Shown: piece by piece, positions 7,147 through 15,364 of the stretch
Numbering within the stretch: the first letter of the stretch is position 1
How the letters are laid out: every line of letters starts with the position of its first letter
Assembly: GCF_000225705.1 (NCBI RefSeq)
Contig: NZ_JH126470.1
Span: 124,001 to 188,000 of the forward strand
Origin: Collinsella tanakaei YIT 12063
GTDB taxonomy: Bacteria > Actinomycetota > Coriobacteriia > Coriobacteriales > Coriobacteriaceae
Direction: 5' to 3'
DNA: 64,000 nt
Program-made: the position numbers and the translations under genes
Notes under the pieces: generated by a model
Told to the model about the DNA's origin: nothing
Database searches by the model: none
Seen by the model: only the letters and a program-made list of their open reading frames with translations

Positions 7147-7983
7147 TTATCCCACGCAGGAGAGTATGTAGGCGGGAACGCCGTCTTCGTCGTTGCTGGC
7201 CAAGATGACGTCGGCGGCGTCGCGGACCTCGCGCTCTGCGTTGCAGACTGCAGCGCCGCAACCCGCGAGCTCGAGCATGGAGATGTCGTTGTGGTTGTCG
7301 CCAAAGCACGTGGCCTTTGAGGGGTCGATGCCAAGGTGTCCGCAGAGCCAGGTCATCGCGGTGCCCTTGGAGGTGTCTGCTTCCATGACCTCGATGTTTT
7401 GGGGATAGGAGCGTGTGATCTCGATACCGTCCACGGAGGATAGGCGCGCTAGGATTGCGTCGCGGTCCGCCGGGTCCTTCCAGTACATAGCCACGCGCTC
7501 CAGAACGTCGACGCGCTGGATGGTCTGCTCGGGCTCCTCGTCCACGGGCGTGCGCGTGTTGCGCATGGACTGCAGGATAAAAGGGTCATCCATGAACTCA
7601 TCCAGACGGTTATAGAGGTCGCGGCGCAGCAGGCAGTTGCCGTCGGCGAAGAGGTCGAAGGTGACGTCGTACTCGCGGGCGATCTGGTGAACGGCCAGGG
7701 CCTTCTCGCGGGAGAGCGGCGCGCTGTAGATCACGGTTGCGAGATCGGTGTTCTGGGGGTTCTCCGCATCGAGTTTGGCTGCCACGGCGCCGTTTGCGCT
7801 CACGGCGTAGTGCACGGATGGGTGGGCGAGCACCTCTGCGGGAATGCCGGAGAGCGGGCGACCCGTGCAGGGGACGAACTCGATCCCTGCCGCTGCCAGC
7901 GCGTCAAGGGCTCGCCAGCCCATGTCGCTCACTCGCTTGGTGGAGGTGAGAAACGTGCCGTCCATATCTGAAAAGAAGATCAT
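7147..7983 (-). CDS. Cof-type HAD-IIB family phosphatase
   Basis: A second Cof-like HAD hydrolase, 278 residues. Motif I is FFSDMDGTFLTSTKRVSD at residues 3-20, motif II falls in VPCTGRPLSG, the motif III Lys in ADTSKGTAM, and motif IV is FGDNHNDISMLELAG. The C2 cap domain fills residues 85-190. It is likely a cytosolic phosphatase of phosphorylated sugars or cofactors; the substrate is not predictable. It is only distantly similar to the HAD protein at 4313-5110, so the two are not a recent duplication. The ATG start is the first in frame. It forms a single-gene unit closed by the hairpin at 7036-7107. Confidence 0.88.
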   Translation of the reverse strand: MIFFSDMDGTFLTSTKRVSDMGWRALDALAAAGIEFVPCTGRPLSGIPAEVLAHPSVHYAVSANGAVAAKLDAENPQNTDLATVIYSAPLSREKALAVHQIAREYDVTFDLFADGNCLLRRDLYNRLDEFMDDPFILQSMRNTRTPVDEEPEQTIQRVDVLERVAMYWKDPADRDAILARLSSVDGIEITRSYPQNIEVMEADTSKGTAMTWLCGHLGIDPSKATCFGDNHNDISMLELAGCGAAVCNAEREVRDAADVILASNDEDGVPAYILSCVG

Positions 7984-8021
7984 GGGTGAACTCCCCGGTT
8001 TAGCGTTTACAAGGTTTTAGG

Positions 8022-8068
8022 CAAAAAGTCCGCCCTCACAGGATACATCGTGAAGGCGGGCTTATGGT
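8022..8068 (-). terminator. Terminator of citrate synthase
   Basis: AAGTCCGCCCTCAC (8026-8039) pairs with GTGAAGGCGGGCTT (8050-8063) with two wobble positions. The minus strand then reads TTTTTGC. It lies about 95 bp past the citrate synthase stop. Confidence 0.75.
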
Positions 8069-8156
8069 TTTTATCGGCGATGTTTAACGCGTGCGAGGTG
8101 CTCGCGGGTGCTTGGCGACGTGGGCCGACGCGGGCGATGGAGGCGGGGCGTGCGCG

Positions 8157-9578
8157 TTAGCGCTGGCTTAGGGGCACGTACTCCATCTCGTCGTAGACGG
8201 TGTTGTATGCCGGGCGGATGATGCGGTGCGCACCGAAGAGCTCTTCCATGCGGTGGGCCGCCCAGCCGGCGGTGCGGGCGACGGCGAACATGGGCGTGAA
8301 AAGCGTCTGCGGGATGCCGAGCATGCTGTAGATGAAGCCGGTATACAGATCGATGTTGGCGCAGATGGGCTTGGAAGTGCCGCGCACATCGCGCATAACT
8401 TGGGGCGCAAGGCGCTCGACGCTCTCGATCAGGCGGAACTCATCGCCCAGGCCCTTCTCGTCCGCGATCGCTTCTGCGTAGTGGCGGCAGATCTTGGCAC
8501 GCGGGTCCGAGAGGGTGTAGACGGCATGCCCCATGCCGTAGATGAGGCCGGAGCCGTCGAAGGCCTCGCGGCGCAGGATCTTCTCGAGATAGGCCGCGAT
8601 CTCGTCGTCGTTGTCCCAGTTTTTAACGTGGTTGCGGATATCCTCGTGCATGTGCACCACTTTGGAGTTGGCTCCGCCGTGGCGCGGGCCCTTGAGGGAG
8701 CCGATCGCCGAAGCGTAGGCGGAGTAGGCGTCCGTGGCGGAACTGGACAGCACGCGGCAGGCGAAGGTGGAGTTGTTGCCGCCGCCGTGCTCGGCGTGGA
8801 GCATGAGCATGACGTCGAGCAGCATGGCTTCGCCGCGGGTGAAGTTGTCGTCCCCGCGAAGCACCTGCAGGATAGTTTCCGCTGTGGAGAGCTTGGGGTC
8901 GGGCGTGGGGATGAGCGCGCGGCGGCCCTGCTGGCGGGCGATCGCGAGCGCATGGGCCATGGCGGCGATGCGCGGCAGGCGGGAGAGCATGGAGACGGCG
9001 ACGTCGATCTCGTGCTCGGGCGAGATGTTGTCCGGCTCGGCATCGAAGGCGTACAGCAGCAGCACGGCGCGCATGAGCACGTTCATGATGGAGCTGGAGA
9101 CCGTGGTGATGGGGAACTGCGCCACGTAGCCATCGGAGATGTGGCGGTATGCGCCCAGGCGCGCCTGGAAGTCCGCGAGCTCGTCTACGTTGGGCAGGGC
9201 GCCGGTGATGAGCAGGTAGGCGACCTCTTCGTAACCAAAGCGGCCCTCCGCCTGCGAGCTATTGATAAGGTCCTCGATGCTGTAACCGCGAAGCGTCAGC
9301 TTGCCCTCGTCCGGAACCAGCTTGCCGTCCACGATGTTGTAGCCGTGGACGTCGCAGATGCGGGTGAGGCCGGCCACCACGCCGGAACCGTCCGCGTTGC
9401 GCAGGCCGCGCTTGACGTCGTGCTCTTTGTAGAGGCTTTCGTCATAGGGCTCGCTAGGGGCACCGTGGTAGAGGCGCTCGCTTTCGGGGGAGACCTGGCG
9501 GCTCGCTTCATAGTCGATGACCAAGCGGCTCAGCGCATCGTCGAAGCGGTAGTAGATGTTTTGCGTGGTGTAAGCCAT
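8157..9578 (-). CDS. Citrate synthase (citrate/2-methylcitrate synthase family)
   Basis: This 473-residue enzyme condenses acetyl-CoA and oxaloacetate to citrate. The catalytic set is visible: His in MLHAEHGGGNNSTF, His in GMGHAVYTLSDPRAK, and Asp in CANIDLYTGFIYSMLGIP. The length is greater than the usual 370-430 residues because of an N-terminal segment of about 60 residues with SPESERLYHG before the core. AGGAGG lies 5 bp before the ATG. No other TCA-cycle genes are near, so it probably feeds an incomplete cycle toward glutamate; that is inference. A 2-methylcitrate role cannot be excluded by sequence, but no propionate-degradation genes are nearby. The ACT-domain gene precedes it by about 95 bp on the same strand and may be co-transcribed. 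Confidence 0.9.
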   Translation of the reverse strand: MAYTTQNIYYRFDDALSRLVIDYEASRQVSPESERLYHGAPSEPYDESLYKEHDVKRGLRNADGSGVVAGLTRICDVHGYNIVDGKLVPDEGKLTLRGYSIEDLINSSQAEGRFGYEEVAYLLITGALPNVDELADFQARLGAYRHISDGYVAQFPITTVSSSIMNVLMRAVLLLYAFDAEPDNISPEHEIDVAVSMLSRLPRIAAMAHALAIARQQGRRALIPTPDPKLSTAETILQVLRGDDNFTRGEAMLLDVMLMLHAEHGGGNNSTFACRVLSSSATDAYSAYASAIGSLKGPRHGGANSKVVHMHEDIRNHVKNWDNDDEIAAYLEKILRREAFDGSGLIYGMGHAVYTLSDPRAKICRHYAEAIADEKGLGDEFRLIESVERLAPQVMRDVRGTSKPICANIDLYTGFIYSMLGIPQTLFTPMFAVARTAGWAAHRMEELFGAHRIIRPAYNTVYDEMEYVPLSQR

Positions 9579-9607
9579 GGGGTGCCTCCTATTCGCAGGG
9601 GGATGCG

Positions 9608-9657
9608 TCGATGCCGCGGGGCCGCCGGCGCGGTGCGGGGCGACGGCGCGGCATCGA
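9608..9657. other. Hairpin between ACT-domain gene and citrate synthase
   Basis: TCGATGCCGCG (9608-9618) pairs perfectly with CGCGGCATCGA (9647-9657). There is no T-run. It may uncouple expression of the two genes by partial termination or transcript processing. Confidence 0.45.
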
Positions 9658-9672
9658 GGTCGCGGAGAGCGA

Positions 9673-9960
9673 CTAGAGTCGATACATGAAGTTGAAGACG
9701 TCCTCGCGCTGGATGGTGACGGTGACGCCCACCGCCTCGCCGCCGGCGGCCAGGGCCTCCTGCAGGGCGGTGAAGTCCATGGGGCTCTCGGACATATCGG
9801 CCAGCATGGTCATGGTGAAGATGTCCTCGATGATGCTCTGGGTGATGTCGCGGATGTCGACGTTGGCCTCGCCCAAGATCTTGGAGATCGCGGCGACGAT
9901 GCCGGCGCGGTTCTTGCCCAGGACGGTGATGACGATGCGATGGGAATCGGTCTGTGCCAT
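9673..9960 (-). CDS. Small ACT-domain protein (UPF0237 type)
   Basis: This 95-residue protein consists of ACT-domain sequence: the N-terminal IVITVLGKNRAGIVAAIS strand-helix, the DIRDITQSI turn, and a second half of lower conservation. ACT domains bind amino acids or other small ligands and control enzymes or transcription. The stand-alone form of about 90 residues is common in Firmicutes and Actinobacteria and has no firm function. It precedes citrate synthase on the same strand, so a link to amino-acid or 2-oxoacid metabolism is plausible but unproven. The ATG follows GAAGGGTCCCACC. Confidence 0.88.
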   Translation of the reverse strand: MAQTDSHRIVITVLGKNRAGIVAAISKILGEANVDIRDITQSIIEDIFTMTMLADMSESPMDFTALQEALAAGGEAVGVTVTIQREDVFNFMYRL

Positions 9961-10205
9961 GGTGGGACCCTTCTGGTTGATGCGACGCCGTCTGTCTGTT
10001 GGGAGCGTCGCGTGCCCGCGCTCGAGCGGCCGCGCGCACTTTGACTAGGTACAGTGTTCACCATTGTAGCGTGTGTTTTGCGTCACCTGTTGGATAACCG
10101 TGAGTATTACAGGGATGTCACGGGGGGCGCGGGCGCGGTCGGCCGCGAGGTCGGCCGCGAGAATTGCTGCAATTTGTAGTTCTCGTGCACGGGCTCCGCC
10201 TGTGG
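9961..10205. other. Intergenic region between divergent ACT gene and rpmE
   Basis: This region must hold promoters for both directions. A plus-strand TTGACT (about 10041) followed 17 bp later by TTGTAG is the best -35/-10-like pair, with a weak -10. The minus strand shows TACAAT at about the same place. No gene is seen. Confidence 0.35.
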
Positions 10206-10290
10206 TAGACTGTCAAGGCTGTTTTGCCTTGGTCGGAAACCAAGGCACCCCTTAGTTCTGGTCGGTAACCAGAACGCGAGTAATAAGAGG
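10206..10290 (+). promoter_or_regulatory. rpmE leader with tandem hairpins (L31 leader type)
   Basis: A -10-like TAGACT (10206-10211) is followed by two similar hairpins. TGCCTTGG (10225-10232) pairs with CCAAGGCA (10240-10247), and GTTCTGG (10255-10261) pairs with CCAGAAC (10269-10275). Both close on GGTCGG(A/T)AACC, so loop and closing pairs are conserved while the outer stem changes. It lies directly before the rpmE ribosome site. Leaders of this kind, called L31-Corio among ribosomal-protein leader motifs, are known from Coriobacteria; I assign it by position and form, not by a covariance search. Probable role: L31 binds its own mRNA and represses translation. Confidence 0.65.
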
Positions 10291-10299
10291 AGCCCTGCC

Positions 10300-10719
10300 A
10301 TGAAACAAGGTATCCATCCCGAGTACGTCGAGTGCACGGTGCGCTGCTCCTGCGGCAACACCTTCAAGACCCGCTCGACCAAGCCCGAGATCACCGTCGA
10401 ACTTTGCAACGAGTGCCACCCGTTCTACACCGGCCAGCAGAAGTTCGTCGACACCGGTGGACGCGTCCAGCGCTTCGCCGACAAGTTCGGTGGCGCCGCT
10501 CAGGCCGCCCTCGAGCGCGAGGCCGCCAAGAAGGCCGCCAAGGCTGCTGCTGCCGCTGAGGCTGCTGCCAAGAAGGCCGCCGAGCGCGAGGCCAAGGCCG
10601 CCGAGAAGGCCAAGCGTGCTGAGAAGTTCGCTGCTGAGGCTGCCAAGAAGGCCGCCGAGGCTCCCACAGCTGAGGCTGAGGTTGCCGAGACCGCCGAGAC
10701 CGAGGTTGCTGCTGAGTAG
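10300..10719 (+). CDS. rpmE: Large-subunit ribosomal protein L31 with long charged tail
   Basis: L31 bridges the 50S and 30S subunits. Residues 1-65 are a normal zinc-type L31: [16 protein letters not shown], and [13 protein letters not shown] with the four zinc cysteines (Cys16, Cys18, Cys36, Cys39), ending in [12 protein letters not shown]. Bacterial L31 proteins usually stop near residue 70-90. This one continues to 139 with a Lys/Ala/Glu repeat tail ([11 protein letters not shown]-like), expected to form a long charged helix, then an acidic end. The tail shares codon use with the rest, so it is probably genuine. AGAGGAG precedes the ATG. It is a single-gene unit between its leader and a strong terminator. 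Confidence 0.95.
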   Translation: MKQGIHPEYVECTVRCSCGNTFKTRSTKPEITVELCNECHPFYTGQQKFVDTGGRVQRFADKFGGAAQAALEREAAKKAAKAAAAAEAAAKKAAEREAKAAEKAKRAEKFAAEAAKKAAEAPTAEAEVAETAETEVAAE

Positions 10720-10741
10720 CACCTCGCTGTAACAGGCATTG

Positions 10742-10788
10742 AAAACCCCGTATCGAGTTTGAAGCTCGGTACGGGGTTTCTTTTTTCT
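10742..10788 (+). terminator. Terminator of rpmE
   Basis: A stem of about 15 bp with one mismatch (AAACCCCGTATCGAG with CTCGGTACGGGGTTT) is followed by CTTTTTT. It ends 22 bp after the rpmE stop region. Confidence 0.92.
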
Positions 10789-10886
10789 CAGTCGATGTTC
10801 GTTGGCGGCGCGAGCGCAGCTGTCTGGGCGACGTGAACGACCCTTTCGCGCATCATCGCCCTGCCGTCGTCGGTGGGGCGATCGTC

Positions 10887-11381
10887 CTATATATGCGTGC
10901 GTGCCTTGCCCGTGAACTCGTCTACGTCGATGCGCCACACGTGCGTGCGGTCGATGATACCCGGGCCGTAGGCGGTGGGGGCGTCCGGCGCCAGGTGTTC
11001 CATGATGAGGTCAAGGCCGTAGACCTTGTCTTCGCCGCTGGTGACAGGCCGGAGCGTGCCGGTTCCCATGATGCTGCGATACGCGAACGAATAGTCGCAG
11101 GCGTGCTCGCCGGAGATCACGCCGTCCTCGATGTCCATCTCTATGGCGACGGGGCGGCCGGCGTCGCCCGCACTCTTCCATGCGGCGGCCTTGCGTCCTT
11201 CGCCGGCAGAATGCAGCCACAGGCTCAAATGGCGCGTTTCATCATCGAGTTCAAAACCAAAACTCATGGGGACTATGAAGAGCCCCTGGTCATCAACGCA
11301 CGCGATGCGGACCGTCTTGCATGCTTCAAGGATTTCTCGCAGTTTGGCGATATCCGTAACCTCGCGTTTCGACAACCTCAT
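10887..11381 (-). CDS. Pyridoxamine 5'-phosphate oxidase-like flavin protein
   Basis: This 164-residue protein has the split-barrel FMN-binding fold of the PNPOx-like/NimA group: an N-terminal helix, VRIACVDDQGLFIVPMSFGFE (first strands), then a barrel strand with SLWLHSAGEGRKAAA and a C-terminal strand ending WRIDVDEFTGKARTH. Such proteins reduce nitro compounds or flavin-dependent substrates, or simply bind flavin; the exact substrate is unknown. I chose the ATG at 11381 because AAGGAGG lies just upstream; the reading frame continues upstream with Arg/Pro-rich sequence of no coding character. It is transcribed divergently from the operator-controlled unit at 11.65 kb. Confidence 0.85.
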   Translation of the reverse strand: MRLSKREVTDIAKLREILEACKTVRIACVDDQGLFIVPMSFGFELDDETRHLSLWLHSAGEGRKAAAWKSAGDAGRPVAIEMDIEDGVISGEHACDYSFAYRSIMGTGTLRPVTSGEDKVYGLDLIMEHLAPDAPTAYGPGIIDRTHVWRIDVDEFTGKARTHI

Positions 11382-11630
11382 GATGGAGCCTCCTTGGCCG
11401 GTCCGCCCACGCATGGGTTCATCCGCGCGGGGCGCGGTAGGGCGCGAACGGGCGCTTTTTTCGAACCACACCATAGTATCAGAGCGGCGCCCGCATCTGG
11501 GCACTCGCACTTCGCGTTTCCTTATCATGCGTCTTTCTAAACCCGCATGTTGGTTGCTCTTCCGTGGTGTGGGAGCCGCACGCAGATGTGCGCAAACCGT
11601 GTACATGTGTAGACGTTTGCATGGGGGCGC
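11382..11630. other. Intergenic region upstream of PNPOx-like gene
   Basis: This must carry the minus-strand promoter of the flavin protein gene; no clear hexamer pair is visible. No gene is seen. Confidence 0.35.
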
Positions 11631-11698
11631 TTGTGGGATACTCCGTTCGGGAATAGTATGAACAGCGTTCAGTTGAACATAGTTCATTATTTGGAGGA
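11631..11698 (+). promoter_or_regulatory. Promoter with two tandem GAAC-N3-GTTC operators
   Basis: TTGTGG (11631-11636), a 17-bp spacer and TAGTAT (11654-11659) form a good sigma-70-like promoter. Immediately downstream are two palindromes, GAACAGCGTTC (11660-11670) and GAACATAGTTC (11675-11685), with centres 15 bp apart, placed across the start site where a repressor would block transcription. GAAC...GTTC recalls the Gram-positive LexA box, but that has a 4-bp spacer and this has 3. GGAGGAG (about 11692-11698) follows without a usable reading frame. The next gene starts at 11786. Confidence 0.6.
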
Positions 11699-11785
11699 GT
11701 AGGAATCGGCTGTGACCTGACCGCGAGGCAGGCGGGTGGGGCGCTGCCGGCCATCGTCCACATGCGTATACAAGGGAGGCTCCCC

Positions 11786-12316
11786 ATGAGCAACAATACT
11801 GAGAAACAGGCGCGTTCCGCCGGGAAGCGCGTCGTCGAGATCGAGAACTCCATGAGCCCTAAGGCTTTCTACGTGACCAAAGAGGTTCTGCTGGGCATCG
11901 CGGGGTTTGTGTGGTGCGCCGCGGGCTTCAACATCGTCCGCATCGGTGTGCTCGCCTACGCCGAGCAGTCGGGCGCGCTGCTGATCGCGGGCCTGCTCGC
12001 GGCCAGCGTCGCCGTGTTCCTGGTCTTTTGGACCCGCATCTTCTCCAAGCTGCTGGGCAAGCATACCGACCGCATCGTGGGCTACGGCAACGCGCGCCAG
12101 CCGTTTTGGCGCTTCTTCGACCGCCAGGCATTCATCATCATGGCGGTCATGATGACGGCTGGTATCTCGCTGCGCGCCTTCTCGCTGGTTCCCAGCTCGT
12201 TCATCGCCTCGTTCTACACCGGATTGGGCATCGCGCTCTTTGGCGCGGGCGTGGGATTCCTGATCAACCTTGCTCGTTTGCTCAAGGCATCGCGCAGGAC
12301 AGGCACGCTGGCATAA
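11786..12316 (+). CDS. Small integral membrane protein, function unknown
   Basis: This 176-residue protein has about four predicted transmembrane segments (residues 26-48, 55-77, 110-130 and 138-158; the first contains LLGIAGFVWCAAGFNIVRI and the last ASFYTGLGIALFGAGVGF). The N-terminus is polar and cytosolic with EKQARSAGKR. I do not recognise the family. The ATG at 11786 has GGGAGG 6 bp upstream. The promoter with twin operators about 100 bp upstream suggests it is repressed under most conditions, which is the only functional hint. A terminator follows at 12364, so it is a single-gene unit ahead of secA. Confidence 0.8.
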   Translation: MSNNTEKQARSAGKRVVEIENSMSPKAFYVTKEVLLGIAGFVWCAAGFNIVRIGVLAYAEQSGALLIAGLLAASVAVFLVFWTRIFSKLLGKHTDRIVGYGNARQPFWRFFDRQAFIIMAVMMTAGISLRAFSLVPSSFIASFYTGLGIALFGAGVGFLINLARLLKASRRTGTLA

Positions 12317-12363
12317 GGGTTATTGGCGCCGAGTTGCTCGCCCTTTATTTGCCGATGACGTGA

Positions 12364-12406
12364 GGCCACGGCGCTTCCTCGTATGAGGGGGAGCGCCGTG
12401 GTTTCT
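12364..12406 (+). terminator. Terminator between membrane protein and secA
   Basis: CCACGGCGCT (12366-12375) pairs perfectly with AGCGCCGTGG (12392-12401), an inner CCTC/GAGG extends it, and TTTCT follows. Confidence 0.85.
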
Positions 12407-12571
12407 ACGTGTTCGCTCACATTAACCGATGGAATGCGCGGGCAAATGGTTAGAGTTATGGTCGTCTGAGTATCTACCGTGGAACGCAGCGCGCCCGTCC
12501 GACCTTTGGGGCCCGCTTCGACCCACGTCAGCCCGTATCGCACGGGTGAGGATCATTGAAGAGGAAACCAC

Positions 12572-15364
12572 ATGGGATTCGTTTCTAAGCTGCTTTCGTT
12601 TGGCTCTGATAAAGATCTCAAGCGCTACTACAAGCTGGTTGATAAGATCAACGCCCTCGAGCCCACCTATGAGAAGATGGACGAGGAGGAGCTCAAAAAG
12701 CAGACGGACCTGTTCCGCGAGCGCTACGCCAACGGCGAGTCGCTCGATTCCATGCTTCCCGAGGCCTTCGCCGTCACCCGCGAGGCGTCCAAGCGCGTGC
12801 TGGGCATGCGTCACTTCGACGTCCAGATGATCGGCGCCATGGCGCTGCACGAGGGCCACATCGCCGAGATGAAGACGGGCGAGGGCAAGACCCTGGTTTC
12901 CACGCTCGCCGGCTACCTCAACGCTATCGCCGGCAAGGGCGTGCACATCGTCACCGTCAACGACTACCTGGCGAAGCGCGACTCCGAGTGGATGGGTCGC
13001 CTGTACCGCTATATGGGCATGAGCGTGGGCCTTCTGCAGAACGGCATGCCGCTGGAGCTCAAGGGTCCGGCCTACCAGGCCGACGTCACCTACGGCACCA
13101 ACTCCGAGTTCGGTTTCGACTACCTGCGCGACAACATGGTCACCTATGCGTCCCGCCGCGTGCAGCGCGGGCATCACTTCGCCATCGTCGACGAGGTCGA
13201 CTCCATCCTGATCGACGAGGCCCGCACCCCGCTGATCATCTCCGGTGCCGGCACCAAGTCCGCAAGCACCTATAAGGACTTCGCCCGCGCCGTCCGCGGT
13301 CTGGAGCGCGGCGAGGAAGTGGTCTACGACATGCTCTCCGATCCCGAGCCCAAGGAGCCCACGGGCGACTACGTGATGGACGAGGCCAAGCACACCATCG
13401 CCGCCACTGAGCGCGGCCTGAAGAAGATCGAGCAGCGCCTGGGCATCGACGACATCTACGCCGACCTTTCCGGCCAGCTGGTCAACCACCTGCAGCAGGC
13501 CCTCAAGGCCCAGTACATGTTCCATCGCGACAAGCAGTACGTGGTCACCAACGGCGAGGTCAAGATCGTCGATGAGTTCACCGGCCGCATCATGGAGGGC
13601 CGCCGCTACTCCGAGGGCCTGCACCAGGCCATCGAGGCCAAGGAAGGCGTGCTGGTCCGCGAGGAGAACCAGACGCTGGCCACCATCACCCTGCAGAACT
13701 ACTTCCGTCTGTACGAGAAGCTCTCCGGCATGACCGGTACCGCGCTTACCGAGGACGCCGAGTTCCGCGAGATCTACAAGCTGCCCGTCCAGGTCATTCC
13801 GCCCAACCGCCCCGTGGCGCGCAAGGACAACGAGGACCTGGTCTACCGCACCATCGACGCAAAGTTCAACGCCGTCGCAGACGAGGTCGAGGCACGCCAT
13901 GCCAAGGGCCAGCCGGTCCTGGTGGGCACCGTCTCCATCGAGAGCTCCGAGCGCCTGTCCCGCCTGCTCAACAAGCGCGGCGTCAAGCACCAGATCCTCA
14001 ACGCAAAGTTCCACGAGCGCGAGGCCCACATCGTCGCCCAGGCGGGCCGCGAGGGCGCCGTCACCATCGCCACCAACATGGCCGGCCGCGGTACGGACAT
14101 CTTGCTGGGCGGTAACGCCGAGGAGCTGGCGGACGAGATGATCACCTCCCAGGGTATCGACCTTGAGGAGGCCACGCCCGAGATGCGCGCCGAGGCCCTG
14201 GCCAAGGCAAAGGAGACCTGCGCCGAGGAGCGCAAGAAGGTTCTGGCCGCCGGCGGACTCACCGTCATCGGCACGGAGCGCCACGAGAGCCGCCGTATCG
14301 ACAACCAGCTGCGCGGCCGCGCCGGCCGTCAGGGCGACCCCGGCGAGACGCAGTTCTACCTGTCGCTCGAGGACGACCTCATGCGCCTGTTCGGCGGCGA
14401 CCGCATGGAGAGGGTCTCCAACATGATGGTCTCTGCCGAGATGGACGACGATATGCCCATCCAGCACAAGATCATCTCCAAGGCCGTCGAGGGCGCCCAG
14501 CACAAGGTCGAAAGCATCAACTTCGCCATGCGCAAGAGCGTTCTTGAGTACGATGACGTTATGAACAAGCAGCGCCAGGTTATCTACGCCGAGCGCAACA
14601 AGATCTTGGACGGCAAGGACCTTTCCGAGCACGTGGACGAGGTTATCAACGACACCGTCCGCCGCTGCGTGGCCGAGTTCTGCCCGGTCGACTCCCGCGA
14701 GGGCGAGCGCGATATGGAGGGCCTGCACAAGTGGCTGGTCGAGCTCACCGGCAACGTTTCCGCTCCCGAGTTCGAGGAGCAGGATTACGAGCAGCTGTGC
14801 GCCTCCGTCCTGGAGTACGTGCAGAAGGTCTATAACGAGAAGGCCGAGCGCCTGGGCGATGAGCTTATGCGCAACCTCAACACCCAGGTCATGCTCCGCG
14901 TTATCGACACCCGCTGGATGAACTACCTGCAGGAGATGGATTACCTCAAGCAGGGTATCGGCCTGCGCGGCTTCGGCCAGCGCGACCCGTTGGTCGAGTA
15001 CAAGACCGAGGCCTTCGCCGCCTTCCGAATCTTGGTCGACACCATGTACGAGGACTACCTGCGCACCGTTCTGCGCGTCGAGCTCAAGCAGGCCCCGGCT
15101 CCCATGGAGTCCCAGGCTCTGCGCGGCGCCACCTATTCCGGTCCGGACCAGGTTGATGGCGACTCCGGTTCCTCCACCTTGCGCCGCCAGGCAGCCGAGC
15201 AGGCCGCCAACAGCGCCGGTCACGCCCCGCAGGCAGCCGCCAGCGCCGGCGTCCGCACCTATCGCAAGGACGAGTCCGATCCGTATGCGGGCGTGGGGCG
15301 CAACGACCCCTGCCCTTGCGGTAGCGGCAAGAAGTTCAAGAACTGCCACGGCAAGGACCGCTAA
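12572..15364 (+). CDS. secA: Preprotein translocase ATPase SecA
   Basis: SecA is the motor that pushes unfolded secretory proteins through SecYEG. At 930 residues it is full length. In order: N-terminal helix, Walker A MKTGEGKTL near residue 104, the DEVDSILIDEARTP Walker B/DEAD-like region, the preprotein crosslinking domain, the second nucleotide-binding fold with TNMAGRGTDILLGGN and the RGRAGRQGDPG arginine finger, the helical scaffold, and a C-terminal zinc motif CPCGSGKKFKNCHG that binds SecB or lipid. The ATG is preceded by GAAGAGGAAACCAC. It overlaps prfB by one base, so the two are one transcription unit. The two S-layer-like proteins in this window are among its likely clients. Confidence 0.98.
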   Translation: MGFVSKLLSFGSDKDLKRYYKLVDKINALEPTYEKMDEEELKKQTDLFRERYANGESLDSMLPEAFAVTREASKRVLGMRHFDVQMIGAMALHEGHIAEMKTGEGKTLVSTLAGYLNAIAGKGVHIVTVNDYLAKRDSEWMGRLYRYMGMSVGLLQNGMPLELKGPAYQADVTYGTNSEFGFDYLRDNMVTYASRRVQRGHHFAIVDEVDSILIDEARTPLIISGAGTKSASTYKDFARAVRGLERGEEVVYDMLSDPEPKEPTGDYVMDEAKHTIAATERGLKKIEQRLGIDDIYADLSGQLVNHLQQALKAQYMFHRDKQYVVTNGEVKIVDEFTGRIMEGRRYSEGLHQAIEAKEGVLVREENQTLATITLQNYFRLYEKLSGMTGTALTEDAEFREIYKLPVQVIPPNRPVARKDNEDLVYRTIDAKFNAVADEVEARHAKGQPVLVGTVSIESSERLSRLLNKRGVKHQILNAKFHEREAHIVAQAGREGAVTIATNMAGRGTDILLGGNAEELADEMITSQGIDLEEATPEMRAEALAKAKETCAEERKKVLAAGGLTVIGTERHESRRIDNQLRGRAGRQGDPGETQFYLSLEDDLMRLFGGDRMERVSNMMVSAEMDDDMPIQHKIISKAVEGAQHKVESINFAMRKSVLEYDDVMNKQRQVIYAERNKILDGKDLSEHVDEVINDTVRRCVAEFCPVDSREGERDMEGLHKWLVELTGNVSAPEFEEQDYEQLCASVLEYVQKVYNEKAERLGDELMRNLNTQVMLRVIDTRWMNYLQEMDYLKQGIGLRGFGQRDPLVEYKTEAFAAFRILVDTMYEDYLRTVLRVELKQAPAPMESQALRGATYSGPDQVDGDSGSSTLRRQAAEQAANSAGHAPQAAASAGVRTYRKDESDPYAGVGRNDPCPCGSGKKFKNCHGKDR

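Noticed and set aside
8226-9689. A 487-codon plus-strand frame opposite citrate synthase
   Set aside because: A shadow of the citrate synthase gene, rich in Gly, Val, His and Arg without family resemblance.
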